From assembly GCA_022792555.1 (NCBI GenBank), contig JAAWBF010000183.1:1-64000 (forward strand): DNA of 64,000 bases. Reading direction: 5' to 3'. Under the pieces are notes generated by a model. It was not told the DNA's origin and made no database searches. It was given only the letters and a program-made list of their open reading frames with translations. Every line of letters starts with the position of its first letter. The stretch's first letter is position 1. Below, piece by piece: positions 9,345-17,184 of this stretch. The DNA is from Oscillospiraceae bacterium (GTDB lineage: Bacteria > Bacillota > Clostridia > Oscillospirales > Oscillospiraceae). Both the position numbers and the translations under genes were made by a program.

Positions 9345-10661
9345 ATGGCAGAGCTTCAATATGACAAGACCGGTCGGCTTCTTTTTACCAAAGAGATGAA
9401 GAAGGAGTATACCCTCCTCGTGCCGCAGATGCTCCCTGCGCATTTTGCCATGCTGGTTCGGGTAATGCAGACCATGGGCTATCAGGTAGAGATGCTGAAC
9501 ACCACAGGGAAAAGCATTCTGGACTATGGGCAGAAATATGTCCACAATGACGCCTGCTTCCCCGCCATTCTGGTCATAGGCCAACTGATTGATGCAGTAA
9601 AGAGCGGCAAATATGATCCGCATAAGGTAGCGCTGGTGATCACCCAGACCGGCGGCGGCTGCCGGGCCTCAAATTACATCCATATGCTGCGTAAGGCCCT
9701 GGAAAAGGCCGACCTCGCCTATGTTCCAGTGATCTCAGTTAATCTCTCTGGACTGGAGCACAATCCAGGCTTTCAGCTTACCTTGGGCTTTCTCCGCAAA
9801 GCGGTCTATGCTGTGCTCTACGGCGATCTGATCATGAATGTATCCAATCAGGTCCGTCCCTACGAGGTGACAAGCGGCGATACGGAGCGGGCGGTCGAAG
9901 ACTGTATGGATTTCTTGCTGGAGGAGATGAACCGAGGCAAGGGAATGAACCACCGGAGCATGGCGGTAAACTTTGATCGGATCATCGACCGTTTTAAGGA
10001 GGTCCCAGTGGCTGGTCCGCCCAAAATCCGCGTAGGTGTGGTAGGAGAGATCTATGTAAAATACTCCCCGCTTGGAAATAACAATTTAGAGCAGTTCCTT
10101 CTCTCTGAGGGTGCGGAGCCGGTGGTGCCTGGCCTGTTGGATTTTGTGATCTTTAAAATTTATAACCGGGATGTGGATGTGGATATCTACGGCGGCAAGT
10201 GGATCAAGCAAAAGATCTGCCGTATTTTTGCCAATTACATTAAAAAGCATCAGCGGGCGATGATTGATGCCCTCAAGCGTTCCAACCGCTTTCGGGCGCC
10301 CGGTGACTTTGACGAGCTCCACCACTATATCAAGGGCTATCTGGGAGATGGCAACAAGATGGGCGAGGGATGGCTGCTTACGGCTGAGATGCTGGAGCTT
10401 ATTAATACAGGGGTCCCCAATATTGTATGCACCCAACCCTTCGGCTGTCTGCCCAATCATATTGTGGGAAAAGGCATGATCCGTAAGCTCAAGGATGACT
10501 ACCCCTGGAGCAACATTGTCGCCATCGACTACGATCCTGGGGCAACTAAAATCAACCAGGAAAACCGGATTAAACTCATGCTTGCTAACGCGAAGGGGCT
10601 GGCCCAACAACATAAAGACGCCGCCTCGCGGGATCAGGAACGGGAGCCTGCCTATGTGTGA
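9345..10661 (+). CDS. 2-hydroxyacyl-CoA dehydratase-like (HgdB-family) protein
   Basis: A 438-residue protein with cysteines placed like those of HgdB/FldBC dehydratase subunits (NDACFPAIL, TGGGCRASNY, CTQPFGCLPNH), probably binding a [4Fe-4S] cluster. It begins 40 bp after the double activase. In many clostridia the same modules occur in a single polypeptide of about 1400 residues, so this is likely its separate C-terminal half. The start is the ATG after AAAGGAATT; the earlier in-frame ATG has no ribosome binding site. The 3' end overlaps the GNAT gene by 8 bp. The real reaction is unknown. Confidence 0.82.
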   Translation: MAELQYDKTGRLLFTKEMKKEYTLLVPQMLPAHFAMLVRVMQTMGYQVEMLNTTGKSILDYGQKYVHNDACFPAILVIGQLIDAVKSGKYDPHKVALVITQTGGGCRASNYIHMLRKALEKADLAYVPVISVNLSGLEHNPGFQLTLGFLRKAVYAVLYGDLIMNVSNQVRPYEVTSGDTERAVEDCMDFLLEEMNRGKGMNHRSMAVNFDRIIDRFKEVPVAGPPKIRVGVVGEIYVKYSPLGNNNLEQFLLSEGAEPVVPGLLDFVIFKIYNRDVDVDIYGGKWIKQKICRIFANYIKKHQRAMIDALKRSNRFRAPGDFDELHHYIKGYLGDGNKMGEGWLLTAEMLELINTGVPNIVCTQPFGCLPNHIVGKGMIRKLKDDYPWSNIVAIDYDPGATKINQENRIKLMLANAKGLAQQHKDAASRDQEREPAYV

Positions 10662-11211
10662 GACACTGCATTTTGTAGACGCCTGCACCGAGGCACATTT
10701 TTCCGCCATGTCTCACATTCATGCCATGGGCTGGCACGCCGCCTATCAGGGGGCGGTACCGGCAGAATATCTGGCCCGCGAGGTGACAGACGAGCGTTGG
10801 ACCCCGATTTTTCGGAAAAACTATCGGCTTGGCCGCTACCATGGTCTGCTCCTCTTCCGAGGAGATACCCCCGTCTGCTGCGGTAATTACGGCCCAGCCA
10901 GGGGGCCGGAAGAAATGAAGAATTATCTGGTCTCCTTTCCCGCCGGAGAAATTGAAGGCTGTGGGGAAATCGTCTCTTTTTATACCCATCCGGTGGAGAC
11001 TAGTAAGGGTTACGGCTCCCTCTTGATGGAGGAGATCCTGCGCCGTCTGAAAGCTGAATTTCGCAGCTGTTATGTGTTTGTCCTGCGGGAAAACAGCGGC
11101 GCCAGGCGGTTTTATGAGCGGCATGGTTTCAGCTGGGATGGCGCCTCTATCGACATCCCCTTCCCACCGGATCAAATTTGTGTTGACTTACGATACTACC
11201 GTGATCTATAA
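10654..11211 (+). CDS. GNAT family N-acetyltransferase
   Basis: A 185-residue acetyl-CoA-dependent transferase. The central acetyl-CoA-binding motif appears as VETSKGYGSLLMEEILRRL, and the C-terminal FVLRENSGARRFYERHGF is the usual GNAT motif B. The track ORF is too long at the 5' end. The ATG used here has GGGAG at 8 bp and overlaps the stop of the dehydratase-like gene, so it belongs to that operon. The substrate is unknown; the fold is typical of protein or small-molecule acetylation. It is followed by a clear terminator. Confidence 0.85.
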   Translation: MCETLHFVDACTEAHFSAMSHIHAMGWHAAYQGAVPAEYLAREVTDERWTPIFRKNYRLGRYHGLLLFRGDTPVCCGNYGPARGPEEMKNYLVSFPAGEIEGCGEIVSFYTHPVETSKGYGSLLMEEILRRLKAEFRSCYVFVLRENSGARRFYERHGFSWDGASIDIPFPPDQICVDLRYYRDL

Positions 11212-11305
11212 TAATAGAGACAATAGAATGTCAGACTGTGATTGAAGTTCCCCGACTCTCCCCAACACAGTCCCTGGACACAGGTCCCATGACAACAAAC
11301 TGGCA

Positions 11306-11341
11306 AGCGGGTTTTCCAAATAGGAGAACCTGCTTTTTTTG
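11306..11341 (+). terminator. Rho-independent terminator after the GNAT gene
   Basis: A 12-bp stem (AGCGGGTTTTCC / GGAGAACCTGCT, two G-T/mismatch positions) with a 5-nt loop is followed by seven T. It ends the activase-dehydratase-GNAT transcript before the MATE gene. Confidence 0.8.
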
Positions 11342-11378
11342 TCAAAAATGGGGGTCTTTAGAGAAAGGACAGATGTAC

Positions 11379-12734
11379 ATGAATCAAAGCGAAAATAAAA
11401 TGGCAATTATGCCAGTCAGACGCCTCCTGATCCATATGTCCTGGCCGCCTATGCTCTCTATGCTGCTCCAAGCCCTATACAATATGGTGGACAGTATTTT
11501 CGTAGCGCAGCTCAATGGGGCGGCTTTTATCGCACTGTCTCTATGCTTCCCGGTACAGACCCTTATGACAGCGATTCAGGCGGGAACCGGTGTGGGTGTC
11601 AATGCGATGATTTCCCGCCGTCTGGGAGAAAAGCGTCCAGAAGAGGCAGGCGTTATGGCCACAAACGGATGCTTCCTCTATCTTTTAAGCTGGTTAGCCT
11701 TTTTGGCGTTTGGACTCTTTTTCAGCCGGCCGTTTATGATGCTCTATTCTGAAGACCCGGTTGTCATTGAATACGGCGTTCAATATTTGATGATTGTCAC
11801 CGCAACCTCTATTGGATCTTGTATGCAGTTTGCAGGGGAACGAATTCTTCAAGCCACCGGCAACGCCATAGGCCCGATGGTAATTCAGGGCGTAGGTGCT
11901 ATTGTCAATCTGATTTTGGACCCGATCTTAATTTTTGGTTTGTTTGGATTTCCGAGGTTAGAGGTCGCCGGAGCGGCCCTGGCAACCGGTTTTGGACAGA
12001 TCGTCGGAATGGGAATTGCATTGGTTTTAGTATATCGCAATCAGATGATTAAGCTTAAGCTGCGAGGATTTCGTCCCGACAAAACGGTAATCCTGGAGAT
12101 CTACCGCATTGGTATGCCAGCCATTGCGATGCAGTCCCTTTTTACGCTGATGACCCTCGGCATGAATAAGCTCCTCGATATTTTTACGGATACTGGCGTC
12201 TTTATCATGGGAGCCTATTTTAAAATCCAATCGTTTATTTTTATGCCTGTCTTTGGCCTGAATAACGGTCTAACTCCGGTGGTCAGCTTTAATTACGGTG
12301 CTAAAAACCAAACCCGTGTGGTTGGCCTGATCCGGTTTGCCGTAACCATTGCGGCGGGTGTTATGGTGGGTGGCATGTTGATCTTTCTGATTCTCCCCCA
12401 TGTACTGCTCTCCTTCTTTGACGCGGATCAAACGACACTTGAGGAAGGTGTGCGTATTCTGCGGATCCTCTCCCTCTCTTTCTTGCCTTGTGGTGTCACC
12501 CTTGTGCTCTGTGCCGCCTTTCAGGCGCTTGGCTCCTCTATGCTCAGTTTTGGTTTGAGTATTATTCGGCAGGTTGTGATACTGATGCCGGTAGCCATGA
12601 TATTGGGCTTATTTGTTGGACCAGATATGATCTGGTGGGCCTTTTGTATCTCAGAATCCATTGGTTTTGCAGGCGCCTTGCTCCTCTACCGCCGACTCTA
12701 CCAAACAAAAATTGCGGGTTTGGAGAAGACCTAA
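11379..12734 (+). CDS. MATE family multidrug/sodium efflux protein
   Basis: A 451-residue polytopic membrane transporter of about 12 segments that exports cationic compounds using Na+ or H+ gradients. The N-terminus RLLIHMSWPPMLSMLLQALYNMVDSIFVAQ is the standard MatE signature, repeated in the second half as RIGMPAIAMQSLFTLMTLGMN. The start was chosen at the ATG 8 bp after AAAGGAC, not the longer track ORF. Its last 4 bp overlap the 3' end of a convergent small gene. The substrate is not predictable. Confidence 0.92.
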   Translation: MNQSENKMAIMPVRRLLIHMSWPPMLSMLLQALYNMVDSIFVAQLNGAAFIALSLCFPVQTLMTAIQAGTGVGVNAMISRRLGEKRPEEAGVMATNGCFLYLLSWLAFLAFGLFFSRPFMMLYSEDPVVIEYGVQYLMIVTATSIGSCMQFAGERILQATGNAIGPMVIQGVGAIVNLILDPILIFGLFGFPRLEVAGAALATGFGQIVGMGIALVLVYRNQMIKLKLRGFRPDKTVILEIYRIGMPAIAMQSLFTLMTLGMNKLLDIFTDTGVFIMGAYFKIQSFIFMPVFGLNNGLTPVVSFNYGAKNQTRVVGLIRFAVTIAAGVMVGGMLIFLILPHVLLSFFDADQTTLEEGVRILRILSLSFLPCGVTLVLCAAFQALGSSMLSFGLSIIRQVVILMPVAMILGLFVGPDMIWWAFCISESIGFAGALLLYRRLYQTKIAGLEKT

Positions 12735-13015
12735 AATGGTCTCTGTCCCAAAGCGGATACAATCTGCTCAAACTGCTGATGGGTTAATTTCCAGAGTTTA
12801 GAATCACAGTAGAGCATCGGCGCGGTGTAGTCGGCCCGACATTGCAACACGATGCCATGCTGGATATCTCCTACTACACGCTTTCCCATACACTGGGCAC
12901 AGATTCTAAAAATCTGTTCCGATACCCTGCCTGGACCGCGTTCTATCACCCAAAACCAGCCATCGCTGCACCGTAATCTTTGAAATCCGGCATGGATTAA
13001 ATGATCTCTTGTCAC
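12731..13015 (-). CDS. Hypothetical protein, 94 residues
   Basis: I do not recognise this gene. Starting at a GTG 11 bp after AAGGAG, it encodes 94 residues with a Trp-rich GWFWVIERG segment, a C-x-x-C pair (RICAQCMGK) and a DIQHGIVLQCRADY stretch that looks like a small compact alpha/beta domain. Coding is plausible because of the ribosome binding site and the tidy placement between MATE and the CatA-like gene. The ORF track starts further upstream inside a palindrome, which I reject. The 3' end overlaps MATE by 4 bp. Confidence 0.55.
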   Translation of the reverse strand: MTRDHLIHAGFQRLRCSDGWFWVIERGPGRVSEQIFRICAQCMGKRVVGDIQHGIVLQCRADYTAPMLYCDSKLWKLTHQQFEQIVSALGQRPF

Positions 13016-13074
13016 TGTTGGCTCAACTCCTTGTGTACCTTCTTCTATCATACAGGATTGCAGCGGGATTGACA

Positions 13075-13111
13075 ATACCCTCTCTTTTCCTTGTAAGAAG
13101 AGAGAGGGTAT
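13075..13111. promoter_or_regulatory. Dyad-symmetric element, possible operator between divergent genes
   Basis: The inverted repeat ATACCCTCTCT / AGAGAGGGTAT (11-bp perfect arms, 15-nt centre) lies between two divergently transcribed genes, so it is not a usual place for a terminator. It abuts a TTGACA hexamer on its left and overlaps a possible plus-strand promoter (TTGTAA-17-TAAGAT). A repressor site is the natural guess. Confidence 0.4.
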
Positions 13112-13157
13112 GATAAGATCATAGTACAAGAAAGCCCGCAAGATAGGAGGCGTTGTT

Positions 13158-13811
13158 ATGGCATTTCATCTGATTGATATGGAGACCTGGGAGCGCCAGG
13201 AGCATTATCAATACTACCAAACACAGGTCCACACTGGCTACACTTTGACGGTTAACATGAAAATTACGACACTTCTTAACGAACTCAAACGCCGGAAGCT
13301 GCGTTTTTATCCCACCTTTCTCTATATCACCGCCACTGCTGTCAATCAGCATCGAGAAATGCGCATGGACCGCAATGAGAACCAGGCGCTGGGCTATTGG
13401 GATCAATGCAACCCGTCCTATACGATTTTCCATTCAGACGATCACACCTTTTCCGACATTTGGACCCTCTATTCGGCGGACTTTTCTACGTTCTACCGGA
13501 ATTGTGTCCAGGATATGGAGTGCTGGCAGGAGGTCAAAGGAATAAAGACAAAACCAGGACGGCCAGATAACTTTACCCCTATCTCCTGCCTGCCATGGCT
13601 TTCCTATGGATCCATGAGCTACGATACGCCGATGACTGCGCCAATGCTGTTTCCCGTGATCCTATTTGGCCGATATGAAAGCAAAGACGGCGAAGTCCTT
13701 CTCCCCTTCTCTGTCCATGTCCAGCACAGTGTAGCAGATGGATATCATACCGCAATGTTCCTTCAGACGGTCCAAAGGCTGGCAGATACTTATGCCAATT
13801 GGATGGTTTGA
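13158..13811 (+). CDS. Chloramphenicol acetyltransferase-like (CatA fold) protein
   Basis: A 217-residue protein of CatA length and layout: FHLIDMETWERQEHYQYY at the N-terminus, the NPSYTIFHSDDHTFSDIWT segment, and QHSVADGYH carrying the catalytic His four residues before the conserved Asp. Authentic enzymes transfer acetyl from acetyl-CoA to chloramphenicol. Many chromosomal clostridial homologues do not confer resistance, so activity on the drug is not assured. The ribosome binding site is AGGAGG. The 3' end overlaps the convergent NADAR gene by 22 bp. Confidence 0.85.
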   Translation: MAFHLIDMETWERQEHYQYYQTQVHTGYTLTVNMKITTLLNELKRRKLRFYPTFLYITATAVNQHREMRMDRNENQALGYWDQCNPSYTIFHSDDHTFSDIWTLYSADFSTFYRNCVQDMECWQEVKGIKTKPGRPDNFTPISCLPWLSYGSMSYDTPMTAPMLFPVILFGRYESKDGEVLLPFSVHVQHSVADGYHTAMFLQTVQRLADTYANWMV

Positions 13812-14293
13812 TCGCGAACGAGCTTGTCCCGCACCAGCATGAGGGTAAATCCCAATAAATTTTGTCCACGCCATGCTTCGATCTCAAAGCGTTTTTCATC
13901 TCTCATAGACAGGCCAATCCCCCAAATCCGGTCCTGCACGGCACATTCGGCCAAGATATCCTGCTGAGTCCCAAGGAGCTTGTCCCGCAAAATATCGTTT
14001 TGACGGAACTTCTCCAGCAGTCCCTCATAGACCAGAACCTGCCTCATACCGCTCCAGATAAGATCGTCATAGTGTTGGACAGAACGTCCCAATGCCTTGA
14101 TCTTTCCTACATTTGAGGTCATTAAAATTTGGGAGGCAGTCTCCAAATCATGAAACAGCTCTGCTTTCCGGTACATCATATACTGCTCCATAGAGGAAAA
14201 TGCAATACCAGCTTTCATAAAATCAGAGAGAAACCAATTGCTCAAGTATCCATTGACTTCTTCCGGATTGTGGAAACAGACAATACGCCTCAA
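13790..14293 (-). CDS. NADAR (YbiA/DUF1768) family N-glycosidase-like protein
   Basis: A 167-residue member of the NADAR family. Visible are LSNWFLSDF, SSMEQYMMYRKAELF and the late WGIGLSMRDEKRFEIEAWRGQNLLG, corresponding to the family's WG.G......W.G.N.LG pattern. Characterised members hydrolyse N-glycosidic bonds of riboflavin intermediates or remove ADP-ribose from guanine. It starts with TTG 8 bp after a strong AAAGGAGG. It is last in a three-gene operon. Its 3' end overlaps the convergent CatA-like gene. Confidence 0.85.
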   Translation of the reverse strand: MRRIVCFHNPEEVNGYLSNWFLSDFMKAGIAFSSMEQYMMYRKAELFHDLETASQILMTSNVGKIKALGRSVQHYDDLIWSGMRQVLVYEGLLEKFRQNDILRDKLLGTQQDILAECAVQDRIWGIGLSMRDEKRFEIEAWRGQNLLGFTLMLVRDKLVRDQTIQLA

Positions 14294-14317
14294 GAAAAGA
14301 ACCTCCTTTTCAAACTG

Positions 14318-14668
14318 TCACGATTCGTAAAACTTACCCTTGAAGAAATTTTCATGGCCAAGAGGTTTTGCGGTCAGTTTGAATATCACACAGCCGTCAG
14401 GACAGACAATCACTTTGCTGTATTTGCTCTCACCACCGATATTTTCTAAATCCCCTCCGCTTCGGATCGCTTCCATGATGGGATATAACATCATCATTAC
14501 TTTTGAACAGATGCCATATCCATCTGCATTTACGGGACAGCCATAGGTACATTGATACTTGTCTCCTAGCTCTTCCCCATTGCGGCAATACCGCTCCGTA
14601 TGATCCCCGCGCAGAAAACCGATTACCTCGATTTCAAATTCGTATTCTTCCTCATACCATTTTTTCAC
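14318..14668 (-). CDS. TIGR04076 family protein
   Basis: A 116-residue protein resembling the TIGR04076 family of small Cys-containing proteins, with VIGFLRGDHTERYCRNG, CTYGCPVNADGYGICSK and the closing VIVCPDGCVIFKL. The function is unknown, and the cysteines could bind metal or form disulfides. It starts with GTG after GGAGGAG; the GTG overlaps the stop of the upstream 96-residue gene, so the two are translationally coupled. It is 24 bp upstream of the NADAR gene. Confidence 0.75.
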   Translation of the reverse strand: MKKWYEEEYEFEIEVIGFLRGDHTERYCRNGEELGDKYQCTYGCPVNADGYGICSKVMMMLYPIMEAIRSGGDLENIGGESKYSKVIVCPDGCVIFKLTAKPLGHENFFKGKFYES

Positions 14669-14955
14669 TGTGCTCCTCCTCTAATTTGCTGCATGTTTAT
14701 GGCGTCTTCCTCTAAAACATAGAATCCCCAGATACAATTGCTGAATTCTCCGGCGGCAAAGGTATGTTTCTGATGATGGACAAGAACTGTATAGATAGAA
14801 AAGCGATAGGCTTGCCCGTATAAGGGATCGTGAATCACAACAGACTGACCTGTGCTTTCCCATGGGTACTCAAAAATATTGATGCCGAACAGGGTTATGT
14901 TCCCCTCCACACCGACGGTTTCGTATTTCCAGGTTGTTTCTTTATCAAGATCCAT
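14665..14955 (-). CDS. Hypothetical protein, 96 residues
   Basis: Not recognised. It is a beta-rich 96-residue protein with no signal peptide or membrane segment (for example VGVEGNITLFGINIFEYPW and QAYRFSIYTVLVHHQKHTF). It is first in the operon with TIGR04076 and NADAR, behind a good sigma-A promoter. The ATG follows AAAGG at 11 bp. The fourfold context (promoter, ribosome binding site, coupling, ordered operon) supports a real gene. Confidence 0.6.
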   Translation of the reverse strand: MDLDKETTWKYETVGVEGNITLFGINIFEYPWESTGQSVVIHDPLYGQAYRFSIYTVLVHHQKHTFAAGEFSNCIWGFYVLEEDAINMQQIRGGAQ

Positions 14956-14994
14956 ATATGCCGCGGCCTTTCTGTCTCAGGACGGTTTTTTCCT

Positions 14995-15023
14995 ATTATA
15001 TAACATGGCAAAGCCCACGACAA
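14995..15023 (-). promoter_or_regulatory. sigma-A promoter of the 96aa-TIGR04076-NADAR operon
   Basis: Minus strand TTGTCG, 17 bp, TATAAT, about 40 bp upstream of the first ATG of the operon. Confidence 0.6.
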
Positions 15024-15166
15024 GGAGTTTAGTACAACAAATGGAAGCTACGGCAATCTTCAAAATTGTTGCCGCCGTTTTTCTCCTCTCCCCATACCAT
15101 TTCTATCGTCCAGATTTAAGGAGAAAAGGCCCCTGTCCTGTCTGTAAAAATCGGCAAAACTCACTC

Positions 15167-15195
15167 TTGACAAACGAGAAACCCTTCGATACAAT
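15167..15195 (+). promoter_or_regulatory. sigma-A promoter of the leuA T-box leader
   Basis: TTGACA, 17 bp, TACAAT. It is nearly consensus and sits just before the T-box leader. Confidence 0.8.
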
Positions 15196-15201
15196 AAGGG
15201 T

Positions 15202-15470
15202 CAGTTATAATTTGAACGGCGATGATGGGAAAAAAGACAGTCCCTCCCCTCTCAGAGAGCTGGTGGTTGGTGCGAACCAGTGAGCGGGTGTTCTTGTCCA
15301 ACTGGTCCCGGAGCGGTCTGCCTGAACGATGAGTAGGGCAGAACGGCTGGCCTCGTTATTGGCTGTGGCCTTGTTAGAGGCTGTGAGGGCTGTCCGGGCG
15401 ACCGGTGGCTGAATCAGGGTGGTACCGCGTGATAACGCCCCTGACCGAAATTCGGTCGGGGGCGTTTTTT
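15202..15470 (+). promoter_or_regulatory. T-box leader (leucine-specific) of leuA
   Basis: The stem I region carries the typical AGAGAGCTGGTGGTTGGTGCGAACCAG elements in order. The specifier is most likely CTG (15302-15304): it is followed by a purine and TCCCGGAG as in the class consensus. The antiterminator T-box AGGGTGGTACCGCG is at 15416-15429. Its bulge TGGT would pair with a discriminator A, as in tRNA-Leu. A strong terminator (15435-15470) closes the leader. Uncharged tRNA-Leu should therefore switch leuA on. Confidence 0.92.
15435..15470 (+). terminator. Terminator arm of the leuA T-box
   Basis: A 15-bp stem (ACGCCCCTGACCGAA / TTCGGTCGGGGGCGT, one mismatch) with six T. Mutually exclusive with the antiterminator that contains the T-box sequence. 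Confidence 0.9.
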
Positions 15471-15498
15471 GTCCCCCTGACCATGGGAGGTTTCTAAT

Positions 15499-17184
15499 AT
15501 GAAAAAAGCCTATGAAAAGTACATTCCTTTTGTCCCTATCAAGATGAAAACACGCCAGTGGCCAGATCGGGAGATCAAACATGCCCCTATTTGGTGTTCT
15601 GTCGATCTGCGGGATGGAAACCAGGCGTTGGTAGATCCTATGAATCTGGAGGAAAAGCTGGAGTATTTTCATACCCTGGTGAACATCGGAGTCAAGGAGA
15701 TCGAAATCGGATTCCCCTCTGCCTCAGAGACGGAGTATGAGATTTGCAGAACACTGATCGATGGGGGGCACATTCCAGATGATGTCACCATTCAAGTCCT
15801 GGTCCAGGCCAGACCCCATCTCATCCAGAAGACCTTTGATGCCATTCAGGGTGCTAAGCATGTGATTCTTCACTTCTACAACTCCACCTCTACCCTTCAG
15901 CGTAAAGTGGTCTTCCACTCCGACACTGCGGGCATTACTCAGATCGCCGTCGATGCCGCCAAGCTCATCTATGAGCTCTCCCAGCCCATGATCGCCTCCG
16001 GTATGGACTTGCGGTATGAGTATTCTCCGGAGTCCTTTATGGGGACCGAGATGGATTATGCAGTTGAAATCTGTCAGGCAGTGCTTGAGAACCTCCATGC
16101 TACGCCGGAGAAGAAGGTTATCCTCAATCTGCCTACCACAGTAGAGAACTGTATGCCTAACTACTTTGCCGATGAGATCGAATACTTCATCCAAAAGCTC
16201 CCCAGCCGGGACTGCGCGATCATCTCCCTCCACCCCCATAACGACCGCGGCAGTGGAGTTGCTACTGCAGAAATGGGCTTGCTGGCCGGGGCGGAGCGAA
16301 TTGAAGCCACCCTCTTTGGCAATGGCGAACGGACCGGCAATGTGGATATGGTCACGCTGGCTATGAACATGTACACGCAGGGGATCGATCCAAAACTGGA
16401 TTTCTCTAACATCAATAAGATCCGTGACATGTATGAGCGGTGTACCAAGATGAAGGTGGGAGAACGGCAGCCCTATGTAGGAGAGCTGGTCTTCACCGCT
16501 TTCTCAGGCTCCCACCAAGACGCAATTAACAAGGGAACTCACTATATGGAGGAGAGCAACAGCGAGTTTTGGGAGATCCCCTATCTGCCCATCGACCCTG
16601 CCGATGTGGGACGGCAGTATGAGCCCATCATCCGCATCAACAGCCAGTCCGGCAAGGGCGGCGCGGCCTTTGTCATGCAGCACAATTTTGGGTTTGAGCT
16701 ACCCAAGGCCATGCACGCAGAATTCGGCCATATCGTTCAGGTAGAAACCGATCGGGTAGGTACGGAACTCAAGCCGGATCGGATTTATGAGCTGTTTCAG
16801 ACCCACTATATTAACGCTACAACCCCCTATCAGCTCATCCGCCATTCCTTTGCAGAGTTTACCGATGACGATGGGCACTCCCATGTCACCTTTGCAGGAA
16901 CCCTCCGCCATAAGGAGACCATATTCTCTGTACAGGGATCTGGAAACGGCCCCATTGACGCATTCTTCAACGCTATTCACGGTCAGAAAATCGACCGCTT
17001 TACCTTTGTGGATTACAAGGAACACGCCATTACCCGTGGCTCTGACTCTCAGGCTGTCGCCTATATTCTCCTGCGGGATCAGGCTGGCAGGGATGTCTTC
17101 GGCGTAGGTGTCTCCCATAACATCAACCTAGCGCCTTTAAAGGGAATTCTCTCAGCCATCAACCGCTCCATCAGTGGATGCTGA
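15499..17184 (+). CDS. leuA: 2-isopropylmalate synthase (long-form LeuA)
   Basis: Condenses acetyl-CoA with 2-oxoisovalerate, the committed step of leucine synthesis. At 561 residues it is the long actinobacterial/clostridial type: a TIM barrel with SVDLRDGNQALVDPM at the N-terminus, the metal-binding HPHNDRGSGVA and GNGERTGNVD, then a regulatory C-terminal domain with GPIDAFFNA that normally binds leucine. The ribosome binding site is GGGAGG. No leuB, leuC or leuD is adjacent, so control is by its own T-box. The last 14 bp overlap the convergent symporter gene. Confidence 0.96.
   Translation: MKKAYEKYIPFVPIKMKTRQWPDREIKHAPIWCSVDLRDGNQALVDPMNLEEKLEYFHTLVNIGVKEIEIGFPSASETEYEICRTLIDGGHIPDDVTIQVLVQARPHLIQKTFDAIQGAKHVILHFYNSTSTLQRKVVFHSDTAGITQIAVDAAKLIYELSQPMIASGMDLRYEYSPESFMGTEMDYAVEICQAVLENLHATPEKKVILNLPTTVENCMPNYFADEIEYFIQKLPSRDCAIISLHPHNDRGSGVATAEMGLLAGAERIEATLFGNGERTGNVDMVTLAMNMYTQGIDPKLDFSNINKIRDMYERCTKMKVGERQPYVGELVFTAFSGSHQDAINKGTHYMEESNSEFWEIPYLPIDPADVGRQYEPIIRINSQSGKGGAAFVMQHNFGFELPKAMHAEFGHIVQVETDRVGTELKPDRIYELFQTHYINATTPYQLIRHSFAEFTDDDGHSHVTFAGTLRHKETIFSVQGSGNGPIDAFFNAIHGQKIDRFTFVDYKEHAITRGSDSQAVAYILLRDQAGRDVFGVGVSHNINLAPLKGILSAINRSISGC

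Noticed and set aside
15303-15305. TGG (Trp) as the T-box specifier
   Set aside because: The downstream gene is leuA, the purine after the codon fits CTG better, and the T-box bulge pairs with discriminator A rather than the G of tRNA-Trp.
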